64,000 nucleotides of DNA, taken from contig CALUMK010000010.1 in NCBI GenBank assembly GCA_944321735.1, forward strand, positions 28,040-92,039, written 5' to 3'. This DNA comes from an uncultured Bacteroidales bacterium. GTDB lineage: Bacteria > Bacteroidota > Bacteroidia > Bacteroidales > P3. The position numbers were made by a program, and so were the translations under genes. This document shows positions 46,701 to 55,074 of the stretch, piece by piece (position 1 is the stretch's first letter; each line of letters opens with the position of its first letter). The notes under the pieces are model-generated. The model saw only the letters and a program-made list of their open reading frames with translations. It did not search any database and was not told where the DNA came from.

Positions 46701-46789
46701 GACGAATGCAAGCCTACCGCCAGCAAGCCGGGGTAAACGAAATGATGGCATCACTGCAAAAAACATTGACTTCCTATGGAATACAATAA
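43715..46789 (+). CDS. DUF2723 / glycosyltransferase family 117 membrane protein, second paralogue
   Basis: The 1024-residue paralogue begins two bases after the stop of the first and shares the same layout: NNLIGWIVWFIATTVYI, ERTVSWWDCGEYIST, HPPGAPTFQILGAIANI, and later LYLNQPSTEPRERDY. Long identical blocks in the membrane part and more divergence in the soluble C-terminus point to tandem duplication with change of acceptor or donor specificity, or to a heterodimer like eukaryotic PMT1/PMT2 (inference). Co-transcription with the first copy and with the small membrane protein downstream is almost certain from the spacing. Confidence 0.88.
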   Translation: MKHYQRYNNLIGWIVWFIATTVYIACAERTVSWWDCGEYISTASKLMVGHPPGAPTFQILGAIANIFTFGHAEHTAFAINIMSALCSSFTILFLFWTITMIAHKMMTKRYPEGLSGLHQWVIYACGVIGALAYTFSDSFWFSSAEGEVYAMSSFFTAITFWAILRWEAIADQPGNLRWLIFIAFMIGLAIGVHLLNLLVLPAIVFTIYYKKFKPSRKGFWIALILSVVLLGLILWVIVPWTVKLAGYFEVFFVNSLGLPFNSGTIAYFVLLIAALVWGLYQSRKKERVILHTALLSLCFMLIGYSTFLTLVIRSNANVPINENEPKDAYSLLAYLNREQYGSRPLLYGAYFNAVPIDIKEGAAIYAKDPASGRYKIIGRNTEYIYEPEDCGLFPRMYSRENSGARPHQDYYRFWSGTDANENTGKPTGIENMRFLVRYQCGWMYFRYFMWNFAGRQNNIQGLGYNRDGSRDLFLGNWISGIKFLDKMRLGPQDNLPDYLANNQGRNTFFMLPLLLGLCGLIYQLRKFKHSGFVVFLLFFMTGLAIVLYLNQPSTEPRERDYSFAGSFYAFAIWIGLGVMALTDWLGRKFNPKIAFPIITVLSLVFVPGLMAQQGWDDHNRSHRTAAYDFGKNTLLSCEANGILIANGDNDTFPVWYCQEVEGIRPDIRIINSALANSYWHIQPLFRKMYEADPLRFTIPYEAYGQGNDYAYLGDIDLGDYTELSQVLSFTASEDPATKQTMMDGSKVPVIPVRKVKLSLDSQRLLNQGLITEAEAAAMPDAIRYNLKPSQGDMLFRADLAFLDIFGSNGFERPIHVVSQAAQANVLPVSEYAQAEGTVYRIVPYHNPNRQAVGGNGINTGKSYDLFVNQFRWGNLQDPQTAVDPESAGYAGTIRYQYAQLAKALTFENKRDSAIQVLDKCLEFFPDDKVPYDGLMIYLMEEYFRAGATEKGLALASRLEEIYSSRLDYVNRFPSRFARTIQYERNECLAVFYEASRRMQAYRQQAGVNEMMASLQKTLTSYGIQ

Positions 46790-47387
46790 TAACATTCAAA
46801 AAGGAGACACCGACAATCCGGAACAGGATTCGATGGTATCGCAAGAGACGATACCCCTGACCGAAAAGGCCGAAAAAACGGACAAGGACAATCCGAACGA
46901 GACAGAAGCAGAAGAAAGCAAGCCCTACACACCGAGTCAGGTCTATAAAATCCAACGACCGACTTTATTGAGCGTATTATGCGTCCTGACCTTTATCGGA
47001 AGCGGGATATCGGCCTTCTCCAATGCGGTGATGTGGCTCAGTCTCCCAAAATTGAAAGAAATAGTTCTGACTACCGGTCTGTACGATAGCTATTTTGCCA
47101 TGTTCCCCGAACTGGAGACGCAATTCATGACCATGATGGAAGTTCCGCGATTCTTCTACTTGATATCCGCGATTTTCTATATTGGTTCAGTGGCTGGAGC
47201 TGTCTGGATGTGGAACTTGAAACGAAAAGGATTCCATCTCTATACAATTTCCCAATGCATCTTGATCCTGATTTCCATGCTGATGATGCCCAATCAGGGC
47301 ATCCCTTGGGGTGGAATTCTTTGGACGGGTTTGTTCGTGACCATGTATGCCACCAATCTGAAATACATGAATCCTCAACAAAAATAA
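46776..47387 (+). CDS. Small integral membrane protein, function unknown
   Basis: The 203-residue protein overlaps the end of the second GT117 gene by 14 bp. The first 65 residues are highly charged and low in complexity (TEKAEKTDKDNPNETEAEESKP) and probably cytoplasmic and disordered. Four hydrophobic segments follow, at about residues 65-88, 127-145, 153-172 and 180-195. No family motif was recognised. Translational coupling suggests a function tied to the GT117 pair, perhaps as an accessory subunit. Confidence 0.75.
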   Translation: MEYNNNIQKGDTDNPEQDSMVSQETIPLTEKAEKTDKDNPNETEAEESKPYTPSQVYKIQRPTLLSVLCVLTFIGSGISAFSNAVMWLSLPKLKEIVLTTGLYDSYFAMFPELETQFMTMMEVPRFFYLISAIFYIGSVAGAVWMWNLKRKGFHLYTISQCILILISMLMMPNQGIPWGGILWTGLFVTMYATNLKYMNPQQK

Positions 47388-47434
47388 AGCAACGGCCGCA
47401 GGCCTTAACAATAAACTCAAAAATCTTTCAAACA

Positions 47435-48853
47435 ATGACAGAAAAGTTACAACAAACGCTTCGTGACTCCGCGGGAGCCCGATGGGCGGCATTGATCCTC
47501 ATCGCCCTGATGATGTTCTTCGCCTACATGTTCGTCGATGTGATGTCCCCGTTGCAGACCCTCATCGAATCACAACGCGGCTGGACCCCGAACGTGTTCG
47601 GGACATACGCTGCCTCCGAGTACATTTTGAATGTATGCGGTTTCTTGATTCTTGCCGGTATCATCCTTGACAAATGCGGAGTCCGGTTCACCGGAACGCT
47701 GTCCGCCTCATTGATGGTGGTAGGCGCCGCTATCAAGTACATTGCCATCAGCGATTTCTTCCAGGATTCGGCTCTCTGCGCTTGGTTAGGTTCATGGTGG
47801 ACCGCGATGCCGGGAAGTGCCAAACTGGCCTGCCTGGGCTTCATGATTTTCGGCTGCGGCTGCGAAATGGCCGGAATCACCGTATCGCGTGCCATCGCCA
47901 AATGGTTCGCGGGCAAGGAAATGGCTCTTGCCATGGGCCTGGAAATGGCTATTGCCCGTTTGGGGGTATTCGCCGTCCTCTCGCTTTCTCCGTTCCTGGC
48001 TGCCAAATTCGACCAATCCGTAGTAGCTCCTATTGCTTTCTGTACCGTACTGCTGCTCATCGGCCTCATCAACTTCATCGTTTTCTCGGTGATGGACCGC
48101 AAACTGGACAAGCAGCTGGGCGTAGGCAAGGATGCCGGTTCGGAAGAAGACCAATTCAAGTTCAGCGATATCAAATACATCTTCGGCAGCAAGATGTTCT
48201 GGCTTATCGCGCTGCTCTGCGTGCTGTACTACTCGGCCATCTTCCCCTTCCAGCGTTATGCAACCAACTTCTTGGAATCCACATTGACGATTCCTGCCGA
48301 TGAAGCGGCCAATATTTTCCGCTGGTTCCCGATTCTGGCCATGATCCTGACCCCGGTCTTAGGCTCGTTCATCGATTATAAGGGGAAAGGCGCTTCCATG
48401 CTGATGTACGGTGCCTTAATCATGATTATCTGCCATCTTTCATACGCTTTCATCCTGCCGGCATACCCGGCCAAATGGCTGGCTTTCGTCATCACTATCG
48501 TGCTCGGGGTTTCATTCTCCTTGGTTCCCGCTGCTCTCTGGCCCAGCGTACCCAAAGTCATCGACGGCAAGATTCTCGGAAGTGCGTATGCCTTGATTTT
48601 CTGGGTTCAGAACATCGGTCTCTGCTTTGTTCCCAAAATCATCGGAAACGTGCTTAATTCCACCAATCCCGGCGTGGCCGAAGCCCGCAACCAAGCCATG
48701 ATGCAAGGCACTGCGATGCCGGCCTACGATTACACCGTGCCGATGATCATCTTCGCTTCCTTCGGCGTGGTGGCTTTCCTCTTGGGCATCTGGCTCAAAG
48801 CCGAAGACAAGCGCAAGGGATACGGCCTGGAACTCCCTAACGTGAAGAAATAA
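47435..48853 (+). CDS. Major facilitator superfamily transporter
   Basis: The 472-residue inner-membrane transporter has twelve predicted helices in two halves separated by a charged loop near residues 225-250 (DRKLDKQLGVGKDAGSEEDQF). Substrate cannot be deduced. Motifs such as GFMIFGCGCEMAGITVSRAIAKWFAGKE near 135-165 resemble organic anion or peptide-type MFS members found in Bacteroidetes. The ATG at 47435 gives a normal N-terminus (MTEKLQQTLRDSAGARW) 47 bp after the preceding gene. A hairpin after the stop may end the transcript. Confidence 0.88.
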   Translation: MTEKLQQTLRDSAGARWAALILIALMMFFAYMFVDVMSPLQTLIESQRGWTPNVFGTYAASEYILNVCGFLILAGIILDKCGVRFTGTLSASLMVVGAAIKYIAISDFFQDSALCAWLGSWWTAMPGSAKLACLGFMIFGCGCEMAGITVSRAIAKWFAGKEMALAMGLEMAIARLGVFAVLSLSPFLAAKFDQSVVAPIAFCTVLLLIGLINFIVFSVMDRKLDKQLGVGKDAGSEEDQFKFSDIKYIFGSKMFWLIALLCVLYYSAIFPFQRYATNFLESTLTIPADEAANIFRWFPILAMILTPVLGSFIDYKGKGASMLMYGALIMIICHLSYAFILPAYPAKWLAFVITIVLGVSFSLVPAALWPSVPKVIDGKILGSAYALIFWVQNIGLCFVPKIIGNVLNSTNPGVAEARNQAMMQGTAMPAYDYTVPMIIFASFGVVAFLLGIWLKAEDKRKGYGLELPNVKK

Positions 48854-48896
48854 CTCCGTTCCTGAAAGCTATCTTCGAATCCGCCTGATTCACCGG

Positions 48897-48929
48897 GAGG
48901 GTGTGCACCATCAACCACCGCACACCCTC
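48897..48929 (+). terminator. Hairpin after the MFS gene
   Basis: GAGGGTGTGC (48897-48906) and GCACACCCTC (48920-48929) form a perfect 10-bp stem, followed by TCTTTCAG. Outer bases CTGAAAG and CTTTCAG add a further partial pairing. It is a terminator candidate 43 bp after the stop. Confidence 0.5.
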
Positions 48930-48960
48930 TCTTTCAGAAATAGCAACAATCTTCCTAACC

Positions 48961-50673
48961 ATGGGACATAGCCTGTTCAGCATGAAAAACGATTCCCTGA
49001 AAATCGCGGGGCTGCTGCTTGCCTTGCCATTCGCCGTCCTGCCATCCCAGGCATGCCCCACGCCTCGGCAATTGGAAATCCGCCCTGCCGACAGTCTTTT
49101 CTTCATCGGGGAAACCTTTTTCGACAATTACCAATACGACTCGGCTCTCCCTTTCTTTGAAGAGCTGATTTTCCGCCTCGACAACCGCAAACTTCAGGAT
49201 TCAGACATCAGCTTCGGCATCCAGGCTTGCAACTGTGCCGGAATCATCCACATGATACATTCCCATGACGAGCAGGCCATGCAGTACTTTGCCGATGCCA
49301 GCTTCTGGTGCGACCGCATCCAAGACAGCATTCACAAACAAATCATACTGAACAACACGGGTGTCCTCTACGCCAAGCTACAAGCATACGGGCAAGCATA
49401 CCGATCATTCAAACAAGCTTTTAGCATCGCCAGTCCGGACCAAGGCCCGCATAAGGAAGAAATCCTGATGAACATGCTCACGATGGCATCATGGACTACC
49501 GATACCGGCATGGAAGATTCCTGCCTTGAATTATTGATGCAGCCTGAATTCAACAATACTCCAATCCAAAGATTCGGGATACAGGCCAGCTTGTCAGAAC
49601 AGGAATACCGGAAAGGCAATATCGAGAAAAGCATAGCCCATATACGTCAGGCTCTCCGCTGCTGGCCTCTGCCGGCAGACTCCATAGAATTCTTCTCCCA
49701 CCAATATCTCTCGTTAGCAGACCGCTTCGAGAAATGCGGGGAACCCGATTCCGCCCTCTGTTACTATCAAAAAGTGGCGCAAATAGCACATAGCAGGAAA
49801 AACCATGTATTCCTGCAGAACTGCTTGCGCCAAAGCATCGGGATATTCCGGAAACAAGGCAGGATTTCCTCCGCACTCGCCGCCTTGGACCAATACTGGA
49901 ACACCACCGACAGCATCATGGTCCAAGACCGGACCCTGCGGCTGAAGAATCTGGAGTCCGCCACGCAAAAGCACCTCAAAGATCTGGAGATATCAGACCT
50001 CAGGATAACGACAGAATACCAAAACCGCCTCATCAAGTCCAAAAACGTCACCCTGGCCTCCTTGATTGCCGGAGGAGGGTTAGCGTTAATACTCCTCATC
50101 ATCGTCTACTACCAGAAAAAGCAGCAAGGCAAGCACCTGCTCCTACTATATGAGAAGAACTCCCAGCTATGGAAAGATGCCCAGCAATACCAAATCCAGA
50201 AAAACGCTCTTGAAAAGCAATTATCCGATTTGAAAATCGAATCAAGCTCCATCCAGGCACCGCTGCACGACAAAGGGCAGACAAAGAATGGCGCGCCTGG
50301 TGCGACCGACACTTCACGGCAGGAACTTCTGGAAAAGATAATCAAAGTGTTCGAAGGAAATGCCTTCCTGAAAAACAATTTCAGCCTGGCAAGCTTGGCA
50401 CGGCAGGTCAAATCCAACACATCTTACGTTTCAACAGCCATTAACGAACACTACGGGAAGAATTTCAATGCCCTTGTCAATGAATACAGGATCCGCCAAG
50501 CCTGCCAGTATCTGGAAGACCCCGAATACAACCGGTATACTATCGAATATGTCGCCCAATCGGTCGGTTACGCCAATAAAACCACATTCTACGCAGCCTT
50601 CAAGAAACATACGGGTTTGACACCCTCCCAATACCAGCGGCTCGGCCTCCAGCAAAGAAAGAAAACGCTCTGA
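48961..50673 (+). CDS. TPR-transmembrane-AraC hybrid transcriptional regulator
   Basis: The 570-residue regulator senses outside the cytoplasm and binds DNA inside it. A signal-like hydrophobic stretch near the N-terminus (LLLALPFAVLPSQA) precedes a TPR-type helical region to about residue 330. One membrane helix follows (LIAGGGLALILLIIVYY, about 363-384), then a short coiled coil and an AraC-type helix-turn-helix near 480-565 (FSLASLARQVKSNTSYVSTAIN and YTIEYVAQSVGYANKTTFYAAFK). The ATG at 48982 is an equally good start. It directly precedes the giant T9SS cargo gene, which may be its target (inference). Confidence 0.85.
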   Translation: MGHSLFSMKNDSLKIAGLLLALPFAVLPSQACPTPRQLEIRPADSLFFIGETFFDNYQYDSALPFFEELIFRLDNRKLQDSDISFGIQACNCAGIIHMIHSHDEQAMQYFADASFWCDRIQDSIHKQIILNNTGVLYAKLQAYGQAYRSFKQAFSIASPDQGPHKEEILMNMLTMASWTTDTGMEDSCLELLMQPEFNNTPIQRFGIQASLSEQEYRKGNIEKSIAHIRQALRCWPLPADSIEFFSHQYLSLADRFEKCGEPDSALCYYQKVAQIAHSRKNHVFLQNCLRQSIGIFRKQGRISSALAALDQYWNTTDSIMVQDRTLRLKNLESATQKHLKDLEISDLRITTEYQNRLIKSKNVTLASLIAGGGLALILLIIVYYQKKQQGKHLLLLYEKNSQLWKDAQQYQIQKNALEKQLSDLKIESSSIQAPLHDKGQTKNGAPGATDTSRQELLEKIIKVFEGNAFLKNNFSLASLARQVKSNTSYVSTAINEHYGKNFNALVNEYRIRQACQYLEDPEYNRYTIEYVAQSVGYANKTTFYAAFKKHTGLTPSQYQRLGLQQRKKTL

Positions 50674-50784
50674 GCCTCCAGCAAAAAAAATAAAACACAT
50701 AATCAATCAATTAAACAAACAATTTATCAGTATGATTTCTTAAATCCTTACATTTTCCCGGCCTCGGCCTAAGATGTTCATGCT

Positions 50785-50792
50785 TATTTTTG
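50785..50792 (+). promoter_or_regulatory. Predicted -7 box of the T9SS cargo gene
   Basis: TATTTTTG lies 66 bp upstream of the ATG. A -33 TTTG at correct distance was not found. Confidence 0.35.
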
Positions 50793-50818
50793 CCCTGTCC
50801 CGAAAGGAATCCACTATA

Positions 50819-50852
50819 TCGAACAAAAATACAAATCGAACAAAAATACAAA
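50819..50852 (+). repeat. Two tandem 17-bp repeats before the T9SS cargo start
   Basis: TCGAACAAAAATACAAA occurs twice in direct succession (50819-50835 and 50836-50852), ending five bases before the start codon. It occupies the 5' untranslated region where a ribosome or an RNA-binding protein would sit. Copy-number change could alter translation. Confidence 0.6.
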
Positions 50853-50857
50853 CGAGC

Positions 50858-53800
50858 ATGAAACGTCTATTTTTCTTTCTGGCAGGAATCTGCCTGCTGC
50901 CCGCCCTCAGCATCGGGCAATCCGGCAAAATGCCGCCCAGCATCTCAAAAACGGCCGATGCTCCCGGCATCGACCAGCTCTGCAGAAAACAACCTGGCTT
51001 CAAAGCAGCGGGAAAAGCCGCGCACCTGCGGATCCAGAAGGTTTCCCGGCCGGCAAAATCCATCGACAGCACAGCTACTGTCACATTAGAGGTCTTATAC
51101 GACTGCGGCGAAGGCAACGGTTACCAACTACTGCTGGATGCCGATGCCACCGCTTACGGGACGCAGATTCCCGAGTACGGAGACCTCACCAACAGCACAG
51201 ATGCAGAAGATGGCGTGTACGATGTGTTCGAGTACAAGATCCCGGGCGATGCCAACGGAATCATTGCGGAAGAGAAATGGCTCTCTTTCAACGAATCCGC
51301 ATCCATTGAAATCGCTCCAGGCACTTATGATTTCGTCATCACGCACCCCGATGAAAATTACGGAATCCAAGTAGCTTACGGAGACACGCGAGAGGACGAC
51401 TTCGTCTTTGAGGCCGGTATCGAATACATCTTCACTATCTTCCCGGATTCCTGGGGCGAGATATGCATCCTGACCCGGCAGGCCAACACCGACCTCGCCC
51501 TCATAGACCTGCTCAGCCCGCAGTCCTGCGATACCTTGTCCGGTAACGAAAGCATATCTGTCCGAATCTGCAATGCCGGCAGAGACACCGTCTCGTCCTT
51601 CACGGTCGGTTACATGCTCGACGGGCAGACTGTCGAAGAAAAATCCGCACTGAAACTAGCCCCGAAAGACAGCATGACCTACACCTTCCTGCAAAAGGCA
51701 GACTTTTCCGAAACAGGGAAACATCTGGTCACTGCCTTTGTCAAAGCCGAAGACGACCCGTTCCAGGCCAATGATTCCATTTTTACGCCAGTGTACAAGT
51801 TCGGCCCAAGCGCCGGGCATTTCGCTTGCGATTTCTCCAACCAGGAAGACATGCAGCTATGGACAGTCATCGATGCCAATCAAGATGGCAGGACCTGGCA
51901 GTATGAAACAGGCATCGATGCCCAAGGGGAACGGACTGGATATGTCAGCGCCTTGTACAACGCGACATCGAATGCTGACGACTACCTTGTCTGCCGTTAT
52001 CCCGTCGCACTGCCCGAAGGGAACAACCACATCGTATTTTACTACAAATCAGGATCAGATCACCTGCCCGAAAACGTCGAGATCCTCATCAGCAGTTCTG
52101 CCGGCATGGAAAACGCCGACACCATCGGCCTGGTAAAGGATTTCATCACTGACGAATGGGAATTCGCCCGTTTTGAATTCAGGACAGCAAACGCCGGCAA
52201 TTACTACATAGCTTTCCACGCCTCTTCGGATACCAACATGAACCGCGTCCAGATAGACGACGTAGAAATCAGCGCCGGCGATTTCACTGGAACCACCGAC
52301 TTGATTGCCGGAGAAGTGCTCCTGCCGAAATCCGCCTGCGGGCTCAGCCAGGAAACCCCTATCGGCATCCGCCTCCATAACGGAGGCAACGTTCCCATCC
52401 CCGGCTACAAACTGGCTTACACCATCAACGGAGGCAAGCCCGTGGAAGAAAGATTCCTCGACAGCCTGCCCGTCGGCAAAAGCAGGGACGTATATTTCAC
52501 GCAGCCCGCCGACTTATCCGACACCGGCGCATACGAGGTCTCCGTGACAGCATTCGCCGATGCCGCCAATGGAGCCTTGCCCGATGCATATCCGGAGAAT
52601 GACATGTCGAAAGGGCATGTCACGCACTTTTCCCCTCAAGAGCCTCCCTACTTTGCCGATCTGACAGAAGCCGGCCAAAGAGCGGAATGGGTGCATGAAG
52701 AAGGGTGCTGGACATACGACTCCGTGCTGCATGGCATGAGAGACCTTGCCATCTCCCCTCTCTATTCTCGTTGCATACACCTCAAGGGAAACACAATGTA
52801 CCGCCTTTCCCTGAAGATCCGAGCCGGAATGAACATTCTGGGAATCCAGGCCTACGAGAATTTCGCCATCCTGATCGGAGTGCCGGGCAGCCCCTTTGAA
52901 GAATACCAGCTAATACAGGAATTCACCAATTGCTACACGCAGGAGAAGTTCCAGACCTTCGATGTCGACTTCGCCATTCCAGAAGAAGGCGCATTCAACC
53001 TGGCAATCTTGCCTGAATCCCTCACATGCCTGCTCTATGTCCAATCTGTTTCCATCATTGAAGTCCCGGAATGCGACATTCGAATCAACGAAGCCACTTC
53101 GTCCCTGGCGCGCCTGACCCCATCCGGACATACCGAAAAGCCTGCATTCCTTGTACAGGCAGAGAACCGAGGCGCTTCGAAACAGCAGTGCCACATCAAT
53201 ATCTGGAACGGAAGCACCCTTATGGCACAATCAAAGCCATTCCTCCTGGACGCAGGAGAAATCCGTTCAGTATTCTTCCAGAACACCGTGCCGCCTGCCG
53301 CCACGGATACAGGCAGTTTCAGAATCGAAGCCTGCCCGCAAGGCCAAGACGCCTATCCCAGCGACAATGCAAGGACATACAGTTTTTCCATATCCGACAC
53401 AATGTACGCGCATGATAGCTGCCGTTCCTATGCCGACGGCATCGGAACCCAGGCATTCGGATTCGCGAACCTGTTCAGCCTGAGCCAGACAGACACCTTG
53501 ACAGGCATCGAGATAGGGATGATGGACATGACCGGGATAGCAGAACAGGATTTTGAAATGGAAGTCCGGATATATGCAGCAGACACCTCGACAGGAATGC
53601 CCGGCAGGCTTCTCCTCGAGGAAACCATAACCCGGCCGCTGCGCGGAGGGCTCGTCGCCTACGATATTCCCGACCGCCTGCTGCCTGCCGGGCATTACTT
53701 GATCGCACTCTACCAAACAGGCACAGACAATATCGCCATCGCCTACGACGACACTCCTTCCGGTTCATTCATCGTAGTCCTGGACAAGCAGACGGAAATC

Positions 53801-54997
53801 ATTGGAGAATACGGGAATATCGCACTCCGGGCCATCTTGGGCCATCACGGGCATGTCCTTGGCAAAGACGTGGAAACCGTTTCCATAGACAGCCCTGCCG
53901 AAAACGGGATTCTCGCTGCCAACGAATCCGTAACAGCCACCATCCGGAACAATGGATACCTGAACCTTGAAAATGTACCTGTCTCGCTGAATACCGGCAA
54001 GAAAGACATCACCACCACCATAGACCTGTTACCCTACGAAAGCAAAATGGTCGAGTTCGAAGCCGACTTGTCCCGGCCCGGGACTTATTTGCTGACCGTC
54101 GCATCCAGACTGCCAGAGGACGAAGTACCGGAAAACGATTCAGCCCAGCGAGAAATCCAGTCCGAAGTCCCTTCAGATCCTTACATAATGGACTGGGAAC
54201 ACTGCCAAGACTTCTCTGTGGAAAGATTCAACCCGGCCTGGATCACCTTAGACAGGGATGGCAGCCCCACGTATGCTCCCAATAATGCAACTTTCCCGCA
54301 CATGAACGAACCCTTCGCCTTCATGGCATTCAATCCTTCCCAGGCGACACCTTCGCTCGAAGCCAGCAACCTGTACCCGCACAGCGGCAAAAAACTAGGT
54401 GTCAGCATCTGTCCCATCGGCGGCGGGCCCAACGATGACTGGCTGATCTCCCCCAAATTGACCATGCCCGCGGAAAACGCGAAAATAAGTTTCTGGGTAA
54501 AGATTCTCGCTGCCGACTACAATCCGGAATTATTCAATGTGCTTGTATCCGAAACCGATATGAACCCGAATAGCTTCCAAATGGTAGGGGGCACCCGAGA
54601 AGCCACGTCCGTAGAATGGGAACAAGTGGAGATAGATTTGTCAGACTACGCAGGCAAGGATATACATATCGCCATCCAATGCGTATCCGAAAACAAATTC
54701 ATCTTCATGATAGATGATATTCTCATCAACAAACCCTCGTCGCACAACAGCGATCCCTTGTCCGCCCAAATCCGGCTGTATCCTAACCCGGCCAAGGGGC
54801 AAATCCATCTTTATTCGAGCGATGCCCGCATCCTGGGACTGAGAATCATCGACCTCAGCGGCAGAGTGGTCAGACAGGAACAGAACCTGCATAGCAACCA
54901 CCTCGGCTACAACATTTCCGACCTGCAACCAGGGCTCTATCTGGCAGAAATCACCACCTCGAACGGCTCCTGCCTCATGAAGTTCATCCTCCAATAG
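50858..54997 (+). CDS. Giant secreted adhesin-like protein with T9SS type A sorting domain
   Basis: The 1379-residue protein starts with a signal peptide (MKRLFFFLAGICLLPALSIGQ). The body alternates immunoglobulin-like CARDB-type segments (such as ICNAGRDTVSSFTVGYMLDG and IRLHNGGNVPIPGYKLAY) with jelly-roll choice-of-anchor or cleaved-adhesin domains (about 350-480 and 1110-1300, including GGGPNDDWLISPKL). The last 75 residues, from IRLYPNPAKGQIHLYSSD to LMKFILQ, are a type A sorting domain, so the protein should pass the outer membrane by the type IX system and be anchored or released. No protease motif was recognised; adhesion is the likeliest role. The ATG at 50858 fits the signal peptide. 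Confidence 0.87.
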   Translation: MKRLFFFLAGICLLPALSIGQSGKMPPSISKTADAPGIDQLCRKQPGFKAAGKAAHLRIQKVSRPAKSIDSTATVTLEVLYDCGEGNGYQLLLDADATAYGTQIPEYGDLTNSTDAEDGVYDVFEYKIPGDANGIIAEEKWLSFNESASIEIAPGTYDFVITHPDENYGIQVAYGDTREDDFVFEAGIEYIFTIFPDSWGEICILTRQANTDLALIDLLSPQSCDTLSGNESISVRICNAGRDTVSSFTVGYMLDGQTVEEKSALKLAPKDSMTYTFLQKADFSETGKHLVTAFVKAEDDPFQANDSIFTPVYKFGPSAGHFACDFSNQEDMQLWTVIDANQDGRTWQYETGIDAQGERTGYVSALYNATSNADDYLVCRYPVALPEGNNHIVFYYKSGSDHLPENVEILISSSAGMENADTIGLVKDFITDEWEFARFEFRTANAGNYYIAFHASSDTNMNRVQIDDVEISAGDFTGTTDLIAGEVLLPKSACGLSQETPIGIRLHNGGNVPIPGYKLAYTINGGKPVEERFLDSLPVGKSRDVYFTQPADLSDTGAYEVSVTAFADAANGALPDAYPENDMSKGHVTHFSPQEPPYFADLTEAGQRAEWVHEEGCWTYDSVLHGMRDLAISPLYSRCIHLKGNTMYRLSLKIRAGMNILGIQAYENFAILIGVPGSPFEEYQLIQEFTNCYTQEKFQTFDVDFAIPEEGAFNLAILPESLTCLLYVQSVSIIEVPECDIRINEATSSLARLTPSGHTEKPAFLVQAENRGASKQQCHINIWNGSTLMAQSKPFLLDAGEIRSVFFQNTVPPAATDTGSFRIEACPQGQDAYPSDNARTYSFSISDTMYAHDSCRSYADGIGTQAFGFANLFSLSQTDTLTGIEIGMMDMTGIAEQDFEMEVRIYAADTSTGMPGRLLLEETITRPLRGGLVAYDIPDRLLPAGHYLIALYQTGTDNIAIAYDDTPSGSFIVVLDKQTEIIGEYGNIALRAILGHHGHVLGKDVETVSIDSPAENGILAANESVTATIRNNGYLNLENVPVSLNTGKKDITTTIDLLPYESKMVEFEADLSRPGTYLLTVASRLPEDEVPENDSAQREIQSEVPSDPYIMDWEHCQDFSVERFNPAWITLDRDGSPTYAPNNATFPHMNEPFAFMAFNPSQATPSLEASNLYPHSGKKLGVSICPIGGGPNDDWLISPKLTMPAENAKISFWVKILAADYNPELFNVLVSETDMNPNSFQMVGGTREATSVEWEQVEIDLSDYAGKDIHIAIQCVSENKFIFMIDDILINKPSSHNSDPLSAQIRLYPNPAKGQIHLYSSDARILGLRIIDLSGRVVRQEQNLHSNHLGYNISDLQPGLYLAEITTSNGSCLMKFILQ

Positions 54998-55009
54998 GCC
55001 TGAACACGC

Positions 55010-55046
55010 AAAAGCGGCCAAGCTACACTGTAACTTGGCCGCTTTT
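55010..55046. terminator. Bidirectional terminator between the T9SS cargo and pnp genes
   Basis: AAAAGCGGCCAAG (55010-55022) and its complement (55034-55046) make a 13-bp stem with an 11-base loop. A- and T-rich flanks on both sides allow use by both converging genes. Confidence 0.85.
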
Positions 55047-55074
55047 ATTTATAAGATAAAACGAGAAAACGGAT

